A model generated the notes under the pieces. The model made no database searches. It was given only the letters and a program-made list of their open reading frames with translations, and was not told the origin of the DNA. Below are positions 46,967 to 55,870 of a stretch of 64,000 bases of DNA, one piece after another (within the stretch, counting starts at the first letter, position 1; every line of letters starts with the position of its first letter). Made by a program: the position numbers and the translations under genes. The DNA comes from Halonotius pteroides (GTDB lineage: Archaea > Halobacteriota > Halobacteria > Halobacteriales > Haloferacaceae), in assembly GCF_003605635.1 (NCBI RefSeq), contig NZ_QMDW01000002.1, positions 124,001 through 188,000 on the forward strand, in the 5' to 3' direction.

Positions 46967-49900
46967 TCACATGAAGTCCGCGATCCCGCTTTGTTTGTTT
47001 TTATCATTCTCGAAGATTGATTCCAAGGAACGCTCAAGAATGCGAAGTCGTTGTTTGGTGTACTCTCGACAGCCGAACCGATCAGCGACCGCGATGGCGG
47101 TATCCATGTACTTGTTGACCGATCCCTCGTGAACGGTGAGGTTGACACGACCGCCGCACTCCCGGCAGTCCCCCGACAGCGGCATTCGGCGGTAGCTCTC
47201 TCCGCAGTCGAGACACCGGGTTTCCTGCCGGGAGAACGCCCGGAGGTTGCCGATCAGATCGGGCAGGAAATGATACTCGATGACCCGTTCGGCGACGTCG
47301 GTTTCGTCGACCGCCCGGAGCTTCCGCGCCAACTCCAGTTGGGCATCCATCTTATCCATCATCGAATCCAGCGTCTTGTACGCTGAGAGACTTGGCCCCA
47401 TATGGATATTCGTCGTCGAGTGGGTATGCTCGAAACCGTGGTACTGTTCGGTCGTATCGAGGGTGTCCTCACCGGTCGTGATGTCGACGGCTTCGGGGTC
47501 GGCCATCTCGCGGGTCGCCTCGTAGAATTCGCGTGGATAGTTCGAGACGATATCCATGTTGTGGGCCTCGTCGTCGATCTCGGTGGGATCGACCCGCGAG
47601 GACATGACCAAAGGCGCGTCCATGCGGCCGCCGCGCTGATCGGGTAAGAACTGTCGAGAAAAGTTCAAAAGACCGTCCATCAGCAGCATGACGCAGTCCT
47701 CGTCACCATCACATTGATCTTCTGACATATCATTCACGATAAGTGAATGGGTGTCAGCAACGGTGAGATTGTAGGTGTATGCTGTCTCTGCCTCGACGTA
47801 CTCCATCGAGTTGACTGGGTCGACCAGATATTCGCCACTGCCCCCATCGAATACCTCTCGCTGTCTCGGTGCGATCGATTCGGCTTGCGTCTGGAGTTGC
47901 TCGTCTTTTCGAGTCAGGTGGAAACCGACCTGCTCTGCAAAGGCGGCAGCATCCTGTGAGCTGATTTTGACGACATAGCTCCCGGCGGACTCCGCCGGAT
48001 CGTCTTCGTCGTAGAACTCGGGGAACTTTTTGGATAACGCAACCGGATCCTTCGTTGTCACGCGACCCATGATTCCGAGTCGACTGAGTAGTGCCAGCAG
48101 ATCCTCTTTCAATTCTCGGCTTACTGTCGTGGCGTCTACTTTGAGTGCCCGTGCGTCGACGGATCCGTCACCGCTGAAATAGCCACTGAGGTATGCCGAG
48201 ATAATCGGCTTCGGCGCGTTGAAAATACACTGTGGCACGCGCTTCGTCTCCGCGAAGATACCCGCGTCTAACACCGTATCGAAGAACGTCCGCGGCAACC
48301 GCCCCGAGACGGTCACTTTCGCGTCGTTCTCGCGGTACGGCTCGACGCCGAACTCTCGCTCGAACACCTCAATGTAGAATTCACGCGCTTCCGTCTCTGT
48401 CCCGCAGATCGTCGTCTGGTGGATCGTCCCCTTCGGTGTCTCCTGTTCGCGGGCGAATCCCTCTGCGGCATAGTATCCCAGCAGCGTCGCAACGTCTTCG
48501 GTGAGATCCACCATGCGGTTCATTTCAGCGGAATCCCGTTTCATGCCAAGCGTCACGTCATCGGGGACGAAGTCGAGAACGGCCTCGACCGAGTCGCACA
48601 GTTCCAGCAGGATATGCGCCGGCACGCTCCCTCGGTAGAGATAGTTGCTCAGCGTTTTGTGCGACATCTCGAAGTACCCGGCTGTATGCTTTAGCGGGTA
48701 GAACTGCCCGTCCCAGTCGGCGGCCAGTTTCGTCTCAAAGAGATCATAGAGCGTGTCCTTCTCGATGCCTTTGATCATCAACCGCTCGTTGTCGACAGTA
48801 TCGGCTCGGATGAACTCCGCTAACAGATCGAACCGCTGTGGCTCCGCGGACGGCTGCACGGTATCGAGATGCTCGGGTGTGATGAGCGAATCCGCCGAGG
48901 TAAGCTCGCTGGCACGCTTCGTTCGCCGTTCGCCGTCCGCGAAGACCTGCATCTCATGATCCGGTGTCACGGTGAGTTCCCGCCCGCTCCGGGTTTCGAT
49001 CTCAACCATGTGATCGGGCGCGGGATGCTTCGAGAGAGCTTCAACCGGCTTCGTCACGAGCGACCCGTTTTCGTCGATACTGGGCACCGAAACCGCGCCG
49101 TCGATCTCCTCGATCAGCGTTCCGAAGTCGTCCTCGCGGGGATCATCTAAGCGGTCTTCAACAACCGCTCGGATCGTTTCGTGGTGCCACTCGCCAGCCT
49201 CGTCTTCGAGCCAGAGTTTCGTTTCGGGGTGGAAACAGTTCCGGCGTTTCGCGGCGTGAAAGTACGGATGCGCGTAGCCGACAGCCGCACTCGTAAATCC
49301 GATCACACGGCCGACAACTGCGGCACTCGTATGCGGGGCCATCCCGAAAACGAGTTCGCCGACAAGGTCGTCGCGGTCGTCGATATCGTAGAACGCCGGC
49401 AGCCCGTAGAACCGCTCTAAGAGGTCGTCGACGAAGTCGGCCGTCTTGATCATGTGTTCGGCCGCGCCATCCGAGAGAACGATATCCTGTACCTTGAGTT
49501 CGACCACCTGATCGTCGTGCCGCAGCGGGTCGCCGTCGATGTCGGTCTCGTAGCCGAGGCCGCGGAAGTGATCGGCGGTCACGTCCAACTCCTCAGGTTT
49601 GACCGCCGTAACCGGGAGGTCGGTCATGTCGTAGCGGACGGTGCCGTCCTTAAATGAGGAGACACCGTGTTTTGCCCGGAGAATCCCTTTCTCCATCGGT
49701 TCGGGCGTCTTGTTCGCTGATGACAGCCCCTTGACGCCTTTCAGGATCTCGAAGTTGCCTTCGCGTTCGTTGATCTCGTCGAGCGCGTCGTGGTACTCGG
49801 CGTTGAGATCGACGGTCTCCCAGCCGGCGGCGTCAACCTCGCGGCCACAGCTCGGGCATTCAACGCGGCCGGCCTCATCGGGCTCACAGACGATCTCGCA

Positions 49901-52144
49901 GTCCTCGCATTCGTAGTGGGGTTCGGTGTGGCTGCCGCAGTCTGGACACTGGAGTTTGAACGTCGCAGCGTCGCAGTCGGGACACCGCCGTTGGCCGATC
50001 TGCATGTCGTGGACGCCGCGGCGACCCTGTTCATTCATCGTCGTCGCAGCCTTGGCAACATCGCGCTGATTGCCGCCGGCTTCGGTGATCGGGAACAGCG
50101 TGTGGACGGCCGGCGAAAGGTCGCGCTTTTCGGATTTCTCGGGGCGGCCCATCCGCGCGCCGATCCGGGTCGGGGCACGCTCCCGGATCTCGAATGGCGC
50201 AGCCTCGTTGACCGCCTTGATCGCGTTGTCGCCGCCGTCGGACTCGCGGGCTGCCGCTGAGAGGTCGTCCCACAGTTTCGTCAGATCGTCGTCAAGGCCG
50301 AGCGACAGTGCGAGCGGTTTCCAGTCGGGGATTGCGATGGTCTCCTCGCATTGGTGGTGGCCGACGAGCAGCGTTTCCAGCGTCTCCCGAACCGACCCGG
50401 TACGCTCGACGACGAGATGGCCATCCTCGGTTTCGGCGTCGGCGACCGCCGCGGCCAGCGCCTCGAAATCGTCGACCGAGATATCGTGCCAGAGGTAGGT
50501 GTACGTCGGGTGCAGCGGGCAGTCGTACTCGGTGGCCCACTCGATGGCTTCGGCAGCCGAGGGGTTCTCAAGGTCGACTCGTGGGTCGTCCTCGAGGGCC
50601 TGCACGTCCGCGCCAGCGTCGTCGAACTCCTGTACCCACCATTCGGGCGCGTACGCGGCGGGCGCGAGCGGGTGGTTGTTCTCGACGAACTCGCCGTAGT
50701 TGACGAGGTATTCGCCGAGATCGAGGATCTTCTCGACGCCGTTGCGGAGTTCGAGTGCCTCCTCGGGGTCGTCGATCCGCCGCACCTCGCCGGTCGCCAG
50801 CCGGACGGTCGGCCCCTCGATGGAGTCGACCGGAATAACCCCGGCGGCTTTGCCCGGTCGTTCGGTTTTGATTTGGGTGCCCGTCGCCAGAAAATCGTCG
50901 ATGATGTGCATCGTCGCCGGGTGGACGCCCGCGGTCGCAAAGCCGAGGTTTCGCGCTCGGCCGTATCGAAGCCGGAACCCACCGGCCTCAGACGGATGGC
51001 CGAAGACGGGCCGGCCGGCGATCAGATCGAGCAGGTACTTCGATTTCGGTTCGACGCGCGGCGGGCCGGCGGGGGCATCGACTGCGGGGTCGTCAGCATC
51101 GCCTTCGGCGTCGTCGGCGTCGCTGTCGTCGGCAGCATCCTCGTCGCTGTCACTGCCGTCATCGTCGGAATCGGCTGGGTCGTCGCTGTCTTTGCCGATG
51201 GTGCCGTCGATCAGATCCTGCAGCCACGGCCACTCGACCTCATCGAGTTGACGGGTGTAGCGTTGGATCTTTGGAGCTTTCAGCGCGATCCCCTCGGCGG
51301 CGACGAGGCACATCCCACCACGGGCGGAGTTGGTGTCGATGCGGTCGAGATCGCGGTAGCCCGAAACCTCCTCGTCGCCGGTCGCCTCGCCGTCGAGCAT
51401 GATCGGCATGTTGGTGGCGATAAACCGGCTCTCCGTGTCCTTCGGCGAGTACTGAAGACCGGTCTCCTTGTCGTAGAGGTTGATCTCCTCGACGTAGCGT
51501 TCGATCTCGTCGTCTCGGCCCTTGTATTCGGCGAGGCCGAGGATGCTCCGGGTGTAGTCGGCGACCAGCACCGAGAGGGCCTGGGCGGTGCCGCCCGCCG
51601 AGCGGATCGGTCCAGCGTAGTAGACGTTGACGAACTCGGTGCCATCGTCGTTTTCCAACAGTTCGACGCGGTCGATCCCCTCTATCGGGGCAGCAACGAC
51701 CCCCTCTGTGAGGAGGGCGACAGCGGTTCTAACCGCGCCTTCGATCTTGCCGGCCTTGCCTTCATAGTCGCCGACGCGGCCCTCCGCGAAGTCCTTGGCG
51801 AGTTCGAGGGCGGCCTCCTCGCGGGACATCTCGCCTTCGAGTTCGCGGACGCGTTCGGCGACGCCGGGGATGCCGAGGATGTTCTCGACGCGATCAGCCA
51901 TGTCTTGAGCGATCGGGATCTCGACTTCGGGTTCGGGATCCTTGCCCTGGCCCTTGGCGCGTTCGGCAACAGTCATCGCCTCGTCGAGACCTGCTTCGAG
52001 GCGGTCGAAATACTGCTCGTCTTCCGGCCGCATCGGTGTGCGGTTGGACTCACCGGCCTCGCGGCTCTCGTCGCCGGCGTCACCTGCGTCGCTCTCGGGA
52101 ATGTCACTATCGCCGTCGCCGTCCGGATCACTCGTTTCGCTCAC
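46967..52144 (-). CDS. polC: DNA polymerase D large (catalytic) subunit DP2 with intein
   Basis: A 1725-residue precursor of the replicative polymerase D, about 1217 residues after intein removal. Recognisable DP2 parts include VYYAGPIRSAGGTAQALSVL, SARGGMCLVAAEGIALKAPK, GARMGRPEKSEKRDL, zinc-binding CPDCDAATFKLQCPDCGSH, and CDGDEDCVMLLMDGLLNFSR with catalytic aspartates. The intein sits just before that Cys. A second zinc motif (CLDCGESYRR ... CRECGG) and a terminal QSGIADFM, probably a PCNA-interacting peptide, complete it. An acidic insert of some 50 residues near residue 330 is halophilic. The GTG start overlaps the upstream PPC gene (GTGA). Confidence 0.97.
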   Translation of the reverse strand: MSETSDPDGDGDSDIPESDAGDAGDESREAGESNRTPMRPEDEQYFDRLEAGLDEAMTVAERAKGQGKDPEPEVEIPIAQDMADRVENILGIPGVAERVRELEGEMSREEAALELAKDFAEGRVGDYEGKAGKIEGAVRTAVALLTEGVVAAPIEGIDRVELLENDDGTEFVNVYYAGPIRSAGGTAQALSVLVADYTRSILGLAEYKGRDDEIERYVEEINLYDKETGLQYSPKDTESRFIATNMPIMLDGEATGDEEVSGYRDLDRIDTNSARGGMCLVAAEGIALKAPKIQRYTRQLDEVEWPWLQDLIDGTIGKDSDDPADSDDDGSDSDEDAADDSDADDAEGDADDPAVDAPAGPPRVEPKSKYLLDLIAGRPVFGHPSEAGGFRLRYGRARNLGFATAGVHPATMHIIDDFLATGTQIKTERPGKAAGVIPVDSIEGPTVRLATGEVRRIDDPEEALELRNGVEKILDLGEYLVNYGEFVENNHPLAPAAYAPEWWVQEFDDAGADVQALEDDPRVDLENPSAAEAIEWATEYDCPLHPTYTYLWHDISVDDFEALAAAVADAETEDGHLVVERTGSVRETLETLLVGHHQCEETIAIPDWKPLALSLGLDDDLTKLWDDLSAAARESDGGDNAIKAVNEAAPFEIRERAPTRIGARMGRPEKSEKRDLSPAVHTLFPITEAGGNQRDVAKAATTMNEQGRRGVHDMQIGQRRCPDCDAATFKLQCPDCGSHTEPHYECEDCEIVCEPDEAGRVECPSCGREVDAAGWETVDLNAEYHDALDEINEREGNFEILKGVKGLSSANKTPEPMEKGILRAKHGVSSFKDGTVRYDMTDLPVTAVKPEELDVTADHFRGLGYETDIDGDPLRHDDQVVELKVQDIVLSDGAAEHMIKTADFVDDLLERFYGLPAFYDIDDRDDLVGELVFGMAPHTSAAVVGRVIGFTSAAVGYAHPYFHAAKRRNCFHPETKLWLEDEAGEWHHETIRAVVEDRLDDPREDDFGTLIEEIDGAVSVPSIDENGSLVTKPVEALSKHPAPDHMVEIETRSGRELTVTPDHEMQVFADGERRTKRASELTSADSLITPEHLDTVQPSAEPQRFDLLAEFIRADTVDNERLMIKGIEKDTLYDLFETKLAADWDGQFYPLKHTAGYFEMSHKTLSNYLYRGSVPAHILLELCDSVEAVLDFVPDDVTLGMKRDSAEMNRMVDLTEDVATLLGYYAAEGFAREQETPKGTIHQTTICGTETEAREFYIEVFEREFGVEPYRENDAKVTVSGRLPRTFFDTVLDAGIFAETKRVPQCIFNAPKPIISAYLSGYFSGDGSVDARALKVDATTVSRELKEDLLALLSRLGIMGRVTTKDPVALSKKFPEFYDEDDPAESAGSYVVKISSQDAAAFAEQVGFHLTRKDEQLQTQAESIAPRQREVFDGGSGEYLVDPVNSMEYVEAETAYTYNLTVADTHSLIVNDMSEDQCDGDEDCVMLLMDGLLNFSRQFLPDQRGGRMDAPLVMSSRVDPTEIDDEAHNMDIVSNYPREFYEATREMADPEAVDITTGEDTLDTTEQYHGFEHTHSTTNIHMGPSLSAYKTLDSMMDKMDAQLELARKLRAVDETDVAERVIEYHFLPDLIGNLRAFSRQETRCLDCGESYRRMPLSGDCRECGGRVNLTVHEGSVNKYMDTAIAVADRFGCREYTKQRLRILERSLESIFENDKNKQSGIADFM
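47714..49237 (-). other. Intein in PolC with LAGLIDADG homing endonuclease (508 residues)
   Basis: Residues 970-1477 of the precursor. It starts with Cys (CFHPETKLWLED). Block B is TVTPDHEMQVFADG. Two dodecapeptide endonuclease motifs are LLGYYAAEGFA and YLSGYFSGDGSVD, both retaining acidic residues, so the endonuclease may be active. The C-terminal splice region AYTYNLTVADTHSLIVND ends in SEDQ, followed by +1 Cys of CDGDEDC. The last residue is Gln rather than Asn, as known for archaeal polymerase-D inteins. A helix-turn-helix-like stretch (FEMSHKTLSNYLYRG) may aid DNA binding. Confidence 0.93.
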
Positions 52145-52560
52145 AACCAGAGATCCAGTGCCGTCGTCTCGTCGTACTCTCGCGTCAGCGGTTCCTCGAA
52201 AGCCCGGAAGTAGAGCTCGCCCACGAAGACCGTCGCCGTGTTGATGTGGCCGGCGAGTGCCTGTCCGCTTCGCCGGGAGAGCACGGCGTGGGTGTGAGCG
52301 AACAGTTCGCCGTCGAGTAAGCCGACATTGCCGACGCAGGCGGCGACCTCCAGCGGTTCCTCGAAGTCGACCGACTGGTACTCGCCGTCATCCTGATCGT
52401 AAAACCAGACTTCGGCATCTTCGACGGAGCCGATCGCGGAAAACCAGCCGGCCGCGGCGTCGACCTCGCTGGCGAGTGATTCGATCTCAGCCCGCCAGTC
52501 CGCCCCCGTTTCGAGTCGAGCGACGTACTCGCCGGTGACGGTGACCTCGCGGTAGTTCAT
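52141..52560 (-). CDS. PPC-domain (DUF296) protein
   Basis: A 139-residue protein of the plants-and-prokaryotes-conserved fold. Conserved parts are GWFSAIGSVEDAEVWFYD, ELFAHTHAVLSRRSGQALAGH with the His pair, and INTATVFVGELYFRAFEEPL. Single-domain members form trimers; some are metal-dependent, others bind DNA. It overlaps the polC start by four bases, so it is co-translated with the polymerase. The functional link is unproven. Confidence 0.9.
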   Translation of the reverse strand: MNYREVTVTGEYVARLETGADWRAEIESLASEVDAAAGWFSAIGSVEDAEVWFYDQDDGEYQSVDFEEPLEVAACVGNVGLLDGELFAHTHAVLSRRSGQALAGHINTATVFVGELYFRAFEEPLTREYDETTALDLWL

Positions 52561-52721
52561 GGAACCATCATCGGTGCTGGAGGGCAAAAAGGTTCAGTTG
52601 TCGATGGTGGCCGCCACCAGCCACGCCAGCGGCGGCAACCAACAAACAGGACACGTCATGCGTACACATACCAGGATGCAGAAGTGATCTATCACTGCAC
52701 CACGAGAAGACACACGCACAC

Positions 52722-53078
52722 ATGCCCACCACAGACAGCGACAGAGATGACACCGAAGCGACCGCCGACAACGAAGCGGCTGGCGATGAGGAAATGACCA
52801 ACGACAGCGATGAGCAAACAACCATCCGCACCGGCCGCAACTTCGAACAGACCTACCGGCTGTCGGCCACCGAGACCGGCGGGTTTCTGATCGCGGTCGG
52901 CGAACAGCTCCGCGATAGCGACGAGATCACGATCACCGACGAGGAGTGGGAACTTCCGTTCGCTTTCGGTGAGCCGGTGGAAGTCGAGATCGATTTTGAG
53001 GGGATGGATGATCCAGAACTCGAACTGGAGATCGAACTTCCTGGACGACCGGACGACACCGCTCCGCAGGTTGAGTAA
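52722..53078 (+). CDS. Amphi-Trp domain protein
   Basis: A 118-residue acidic protein. After a low-complexity acidic head (residues 1-35), the amphi-Trp domain follows: TYRLSATETGGFLIAVGEQL, then EEWELPFAFGEPVEVEIDF and ELELEIELPGRP. The alternating Trp-Glu-Leu-Pro pattern defines the family. Its function is unknown; members are small and frequent in haloarchaea and methanogens. Confidence 0.85.
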   Translation: MPTTDSDRDDTEATADNEAAGDEEMTNDSDEQTTIRTGRNFEQTYRLSATETGGFLIAVGEQLRDSDEITITDEEWELPFAFGEPVEVEIDFEGMDDPELELEIELPGRPDDTAPQVE

Positions 53079-53098
53079 GCGACCACCGACGCGAGCGG

Positions 53099-54145
53099 CT
53101 ACGCCCAGCGAAAGCCCACCGGCGTCACTGGCGGGGTGAGCGGACTCGTCGGCAACGACTCCCCAACCGCCGGCTCATTGTAGGCCCGCGGGGCAATGTC
53201 GTTGGGGCCGTCAGGGTAGAACAGCGACGCCAGCAGTTGGAGTTGTCCGCGACCGACACCGAGTTCGAACTGCCCGCCGCCGTAGCAGCGGATCCCCTGT
53301 TTGTCACAGTAGGTTAGCGTCTCAAGCAGTGATTCGAGACTGCCGAACCGTGAGGGTTTGATGTTGAGCCAGTCGGGTTCCCACGGCAGCGATTTCACGT
53401 CGCCGAGGCTCTCGATCGGTTCATCCCAGGAAACGCGGCTCCGGACGCCGTCGGTCTCGAACAGCGGCCGCGTCTCGTCGGTCAGCGCGGGGTCTTCGAT
53501 GATCGCCTCGGGAAACCCCTCGATGATCCGCTCGTAAAGCTCGGGATCGGCCGGCGAGTCGACATCGGTACCCTCGTAGTGGCCTTTGAGGTCGAGAATC
53601 CGAACGCGGTCGGTGTCGGCCAGCGTTGCAACGAGGGTGTCATCCCACGCTTGCGTTGGATCGAGTTTGAACTCGACGCCGGGGGCCCGCTCGCGGAGCG
53701 TGTCGATCCGATTGGTCGTCGGGGGGTCGCCGAGCCGCATGCTCGCGACGAACCGAACCGGCTCGCGGCGACGATCAAGCAGCGTGGCGAGATCGGTCTC
53801 CTGCTGTCGCAACGCAAGATCGAGGGCGGCCGATTCGATCGCCCACTGCCGGTAGTGTCGGGAGACCGCCCGTTCCGGCGGCGAGGGAAACAGGGGGGTA
53901 TCGGCGACCCGCTCGGAGAACTCAGCAAGGGTGTACTCGCCGGTGAGATCCGGCAGCCCCGCATCTGCGAGGTCGTCGTGGGCGTCGGCCTCGTAGGTCA
54001 CATCCTCGCCGCGACCCATCTTGCCGTCGCCCGACAGGGCGATCTCGGTTGTCACCCGGGTGAACTGTGGGGTCTCGCGTTCGTGTCGCTCGGTCGACAG
54101 CGACGTGATCGACACCGGACACTCGAGTACCTCGGCGACTGTCAT
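53099..54145 (-). CDS. Enolase-superfamily protein (divergent, not clearly MenC)
   Basis: A 348-residue protein with the muconate-lactonising/mandelate-racemase barrel pattern. Strand motifs are VEFKLDPTQAWDD, ILDLKGHYEG, AIIEDPALTDETRP, SWDEPIESLGDVK and LNIKPSRFGSLESLL, so likely metal ligands D, E and D/E and the Lys of IKP are present. The usual K-x-K pair on the second strand reads K-L-D, missing one Lys. It may be an altered lyase or racemase. ATG 54145 (MTVAEVLECPVS) is preferred; the longer frame to 54208 needs a TTG. Confidence 0.75.
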   Translation of the reverse strand: MTVAEVLECPVSITSLSTERHERETPQFTRVTTEIALSGDGKMGRGEDVTYEADAHDDLADAGLPDLTGEYTLAEFSERVADTPLFPSPPERAVSRHYRQWAIESAALDLALRQQETDLATLLDRRREPVRFVASMRLGDPPTTNRIDTLRERAPGVEFKLDPTQAWDDTLVATLADTDRVRILDLKGHYEGTDVDSPADPELYERIIEGFPEAIIEDPALTDETRPLFETDGVRSRVSWDEPIESLGDVKSLPWEPDWLNIKPSRFGSLESLLETLTYCDKQGIRCYGGGQFELGVGRGQLQLLASLFYPDGPNDIAPRAYNEPAVGESLPTSPLTPPVTPVGFRWA

Positions 54146-54250
54146 ACCCTCAGTTGAGGGGCGACCAGCAAACGGGTTGGGATCGATTACGCGTCGACAT
54201 CCGTACAAATCGGGCCGAGACAGAACAGAGCGCGGAGAAACAGCGAGACA

Positions 54251-54433
54251 CTACCGGTCGACGCCGGTGCGGACAGCGACGCGCTGGTCGACGTACAGCC
54301 GCGCCCACTGCTCGAAATGCCGTTTGAGCCGGCCACGGAGGCCGGTGGCATCAGTAGGTGGCTCGACAGCCGACGGCGACTCTTGCTCACGGGCCTGTGC
54401 GTCACTGTCAAGCTGCCCAGTATCGACACTCAT
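54251..54433 (-). CDS. Hypothetical 60-residue protein
   Basis: It starts MSVDTGQLDSDAQAREQESP and ends with a basic amphipathic segment, LRGRLKRHFEQWARLYVDQR. A TATA-like ACATTTATG (minus strand) lies about 30 bases upstream of ATG 54433. A DNA- or membrane-associated helix is possible. It is unrecognised; support is mainly codon pattern and promoter. Confidence 0.45.
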   Translation of the reverse strand: MSVDTGQLDSDAQAREQESPSAVEPPTDATGLRGRLKRHFEQWARLYVDQRVAVRTGVDR

Positions 54434-54574
54434 CGTGAGACGGTGTAGCACGAAGTTGATCATAAATGTTACTGTAGAATACGAGCAGTCGCAATCATTC
54501 ATCATGATTAGCAACGCGATTTTGCTGAACGGCAAAGTATTTAGTATCGAATCATAAAATGCGCCGCAATTGCA

Positions 54575-55693
54575 ATGAGTTCGCCTTTATCGTCGGCGCG
54601 CGCACAGCGGACATTTCTGGAGTATCAGTACCTCTTCGTGTTTCTCGCCCCGCTGGCGTTCGTCGTCGGGGTCATCCTCGCCGCGCCACTACCGTCGGCC
54701 GCCGGGGAGGGCTACTGGCTGGAGTTTTGGTGGCTGTTCCCGGTGTTTCTCCTTGGTGCCACCATCGTCAACACGGTGGGGATCAGCGGCTCGGCGTTGT
54801 TCGTGCCGTTTCTGATCTTCCTGTATCCGGTGTTGGCGGTGCGGCTCTCCCCGGAAACGCTGACAGAGCCACCGCTGTCGCCGGAGACGATTGTCAAGGT
54901 CGGCCTGATCAGCGAGTCCTTTGGGCTTTCAAGCTCCGCTTTAGCGTTTATCCAACACGGGTTGGTCGATCGGCGGCTGGCTGTCACGCTCGTCGGCGGG
55001 TCGATCCCGTTCGTTGTCGGCGGCGCGCTGCTGTCGTTTGTGATCCCCGAACCGATCTTCCAGCTGCTGTTGGGGATCGCGTTGCTGACGGCATCGGTGA
55101 TGCTGTTTAAGATCGATCTGGGCCACGAGGAGCCAGGCGGGGCTGACGCCGGGACAGCAGGCGTTGAGGCCGACGGCGGGGAGGCACTCCCGGACGATGA
55201 CGCCAAGCCCGGCTCAGCCGGTGTTGAAACCGACGACGAGGGCGTCGTCACCCGTGTCGATCGCGGCGGCTCGGATTACAACTACAACCGCGGCGGCTAT
55301 CTCGAACGGTTTGCCAACTACAGTATCGGCGGCGTCTTCCAGGGGCTGGCCGGCTTCGGCATCGGCGAGCTAGGAATCATCTCGATGCTGCGAACCTCGG
55401 TGCCCGTCCGGATCGCGATCGGCACCAACCACATCGTCGTCGCGATGACCGCCGTGTTGGCCTCGCTGGTACACGTCTTCGGCGGCGGGCTGGTCGGCGG
55501 CCACGCGATCGACCTCGCCTCAACGCCGTGGAATATGGTTGTCTGGACGGTGCCGGCAACGGTCACCGGCGGGCAGATCGCCCCGTATATCTCCTCAACA
55601 CTCGACACGCAGATTCTTAAAGGGGGCGTCGGCGTGCTGTTTGCGATCATCGCGACCGCGCTGTTCGTGATGGCCACCGGCGGCCTGCTGTAG
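54575..55693 (+). CDS. TauE/SafE-family sulfite/anion exporter
   Basis: A 372-residue membrane protein with about eight hydrophobic segments arranged in two repeats. Family-like motifs are GISGSALFVPFLIFLYP, in the first half, and GLAGFGIGELGIISMLR, in the second, with GTNHIVVAMTAVLAS. A charged insert of roughly 60 residues (EEPGGADAGTAGVEAD to DYNYNRGG) separates the halves. The substrate is probably a sulfur oxyanion or organosulfonate. A TATA-like aagtatttagta (54534-54545) precedes ATG 54575. Confidence 0.88.
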   Translation: MSSPLSSARAQRTFLEYQYLFVFLAPLAFVVGVILAAPLPSAAGEGYWLEFWWLFPVFLLGATIVNTVGISGSALFVPFLIFLYPVLAVRLSPETLTEPPLSPETIVKVGLISESFGLSSSALAFIQHGLVDRRLAVTLVGGSIPFVVGGALLSFVIPEPIFQLLLGIALLTASVMLFKIDLGHEEPGGADAGTAGVEADGGEALPDDDAKPGSAGVETDDEGVVTRVDRGGSDYNYNRGGYLERFANYSIGGVFQGLAGFGIGELGIISMLRTSVPVRIAIGTNHIVVAMTAVLASLVHVFGGGLVGGHAIDLASTPWNMVVWTVPATVTGGQIAPYISSTLDTQILKGGVGVLFAIIATALFVMATGGLL

Positions 55694-55870
55694 GCGTGTT
55701 ACCGCCGGTCAGGCGATTGCGCTGTGGTATCCGACTCGTCGTCGGTCGTTGCGTCGGTGAGTGCCAGATACAGCGTCGCCCACAGCGACAGCCGGCGGCG
55801 ACGTGGTGTGGTTCGGTTCACCGGTGACACCCCGGTTTGTGACTGACAGCGGGGTGAGGAATGGATCCCA

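Noticed and set aside
50351-52213. 620-codon open frame on the plus strand opposite polC
   Set aside because: It mirrors polC in high-GC antisense, has no family resemblance, and polC is unambiguous.
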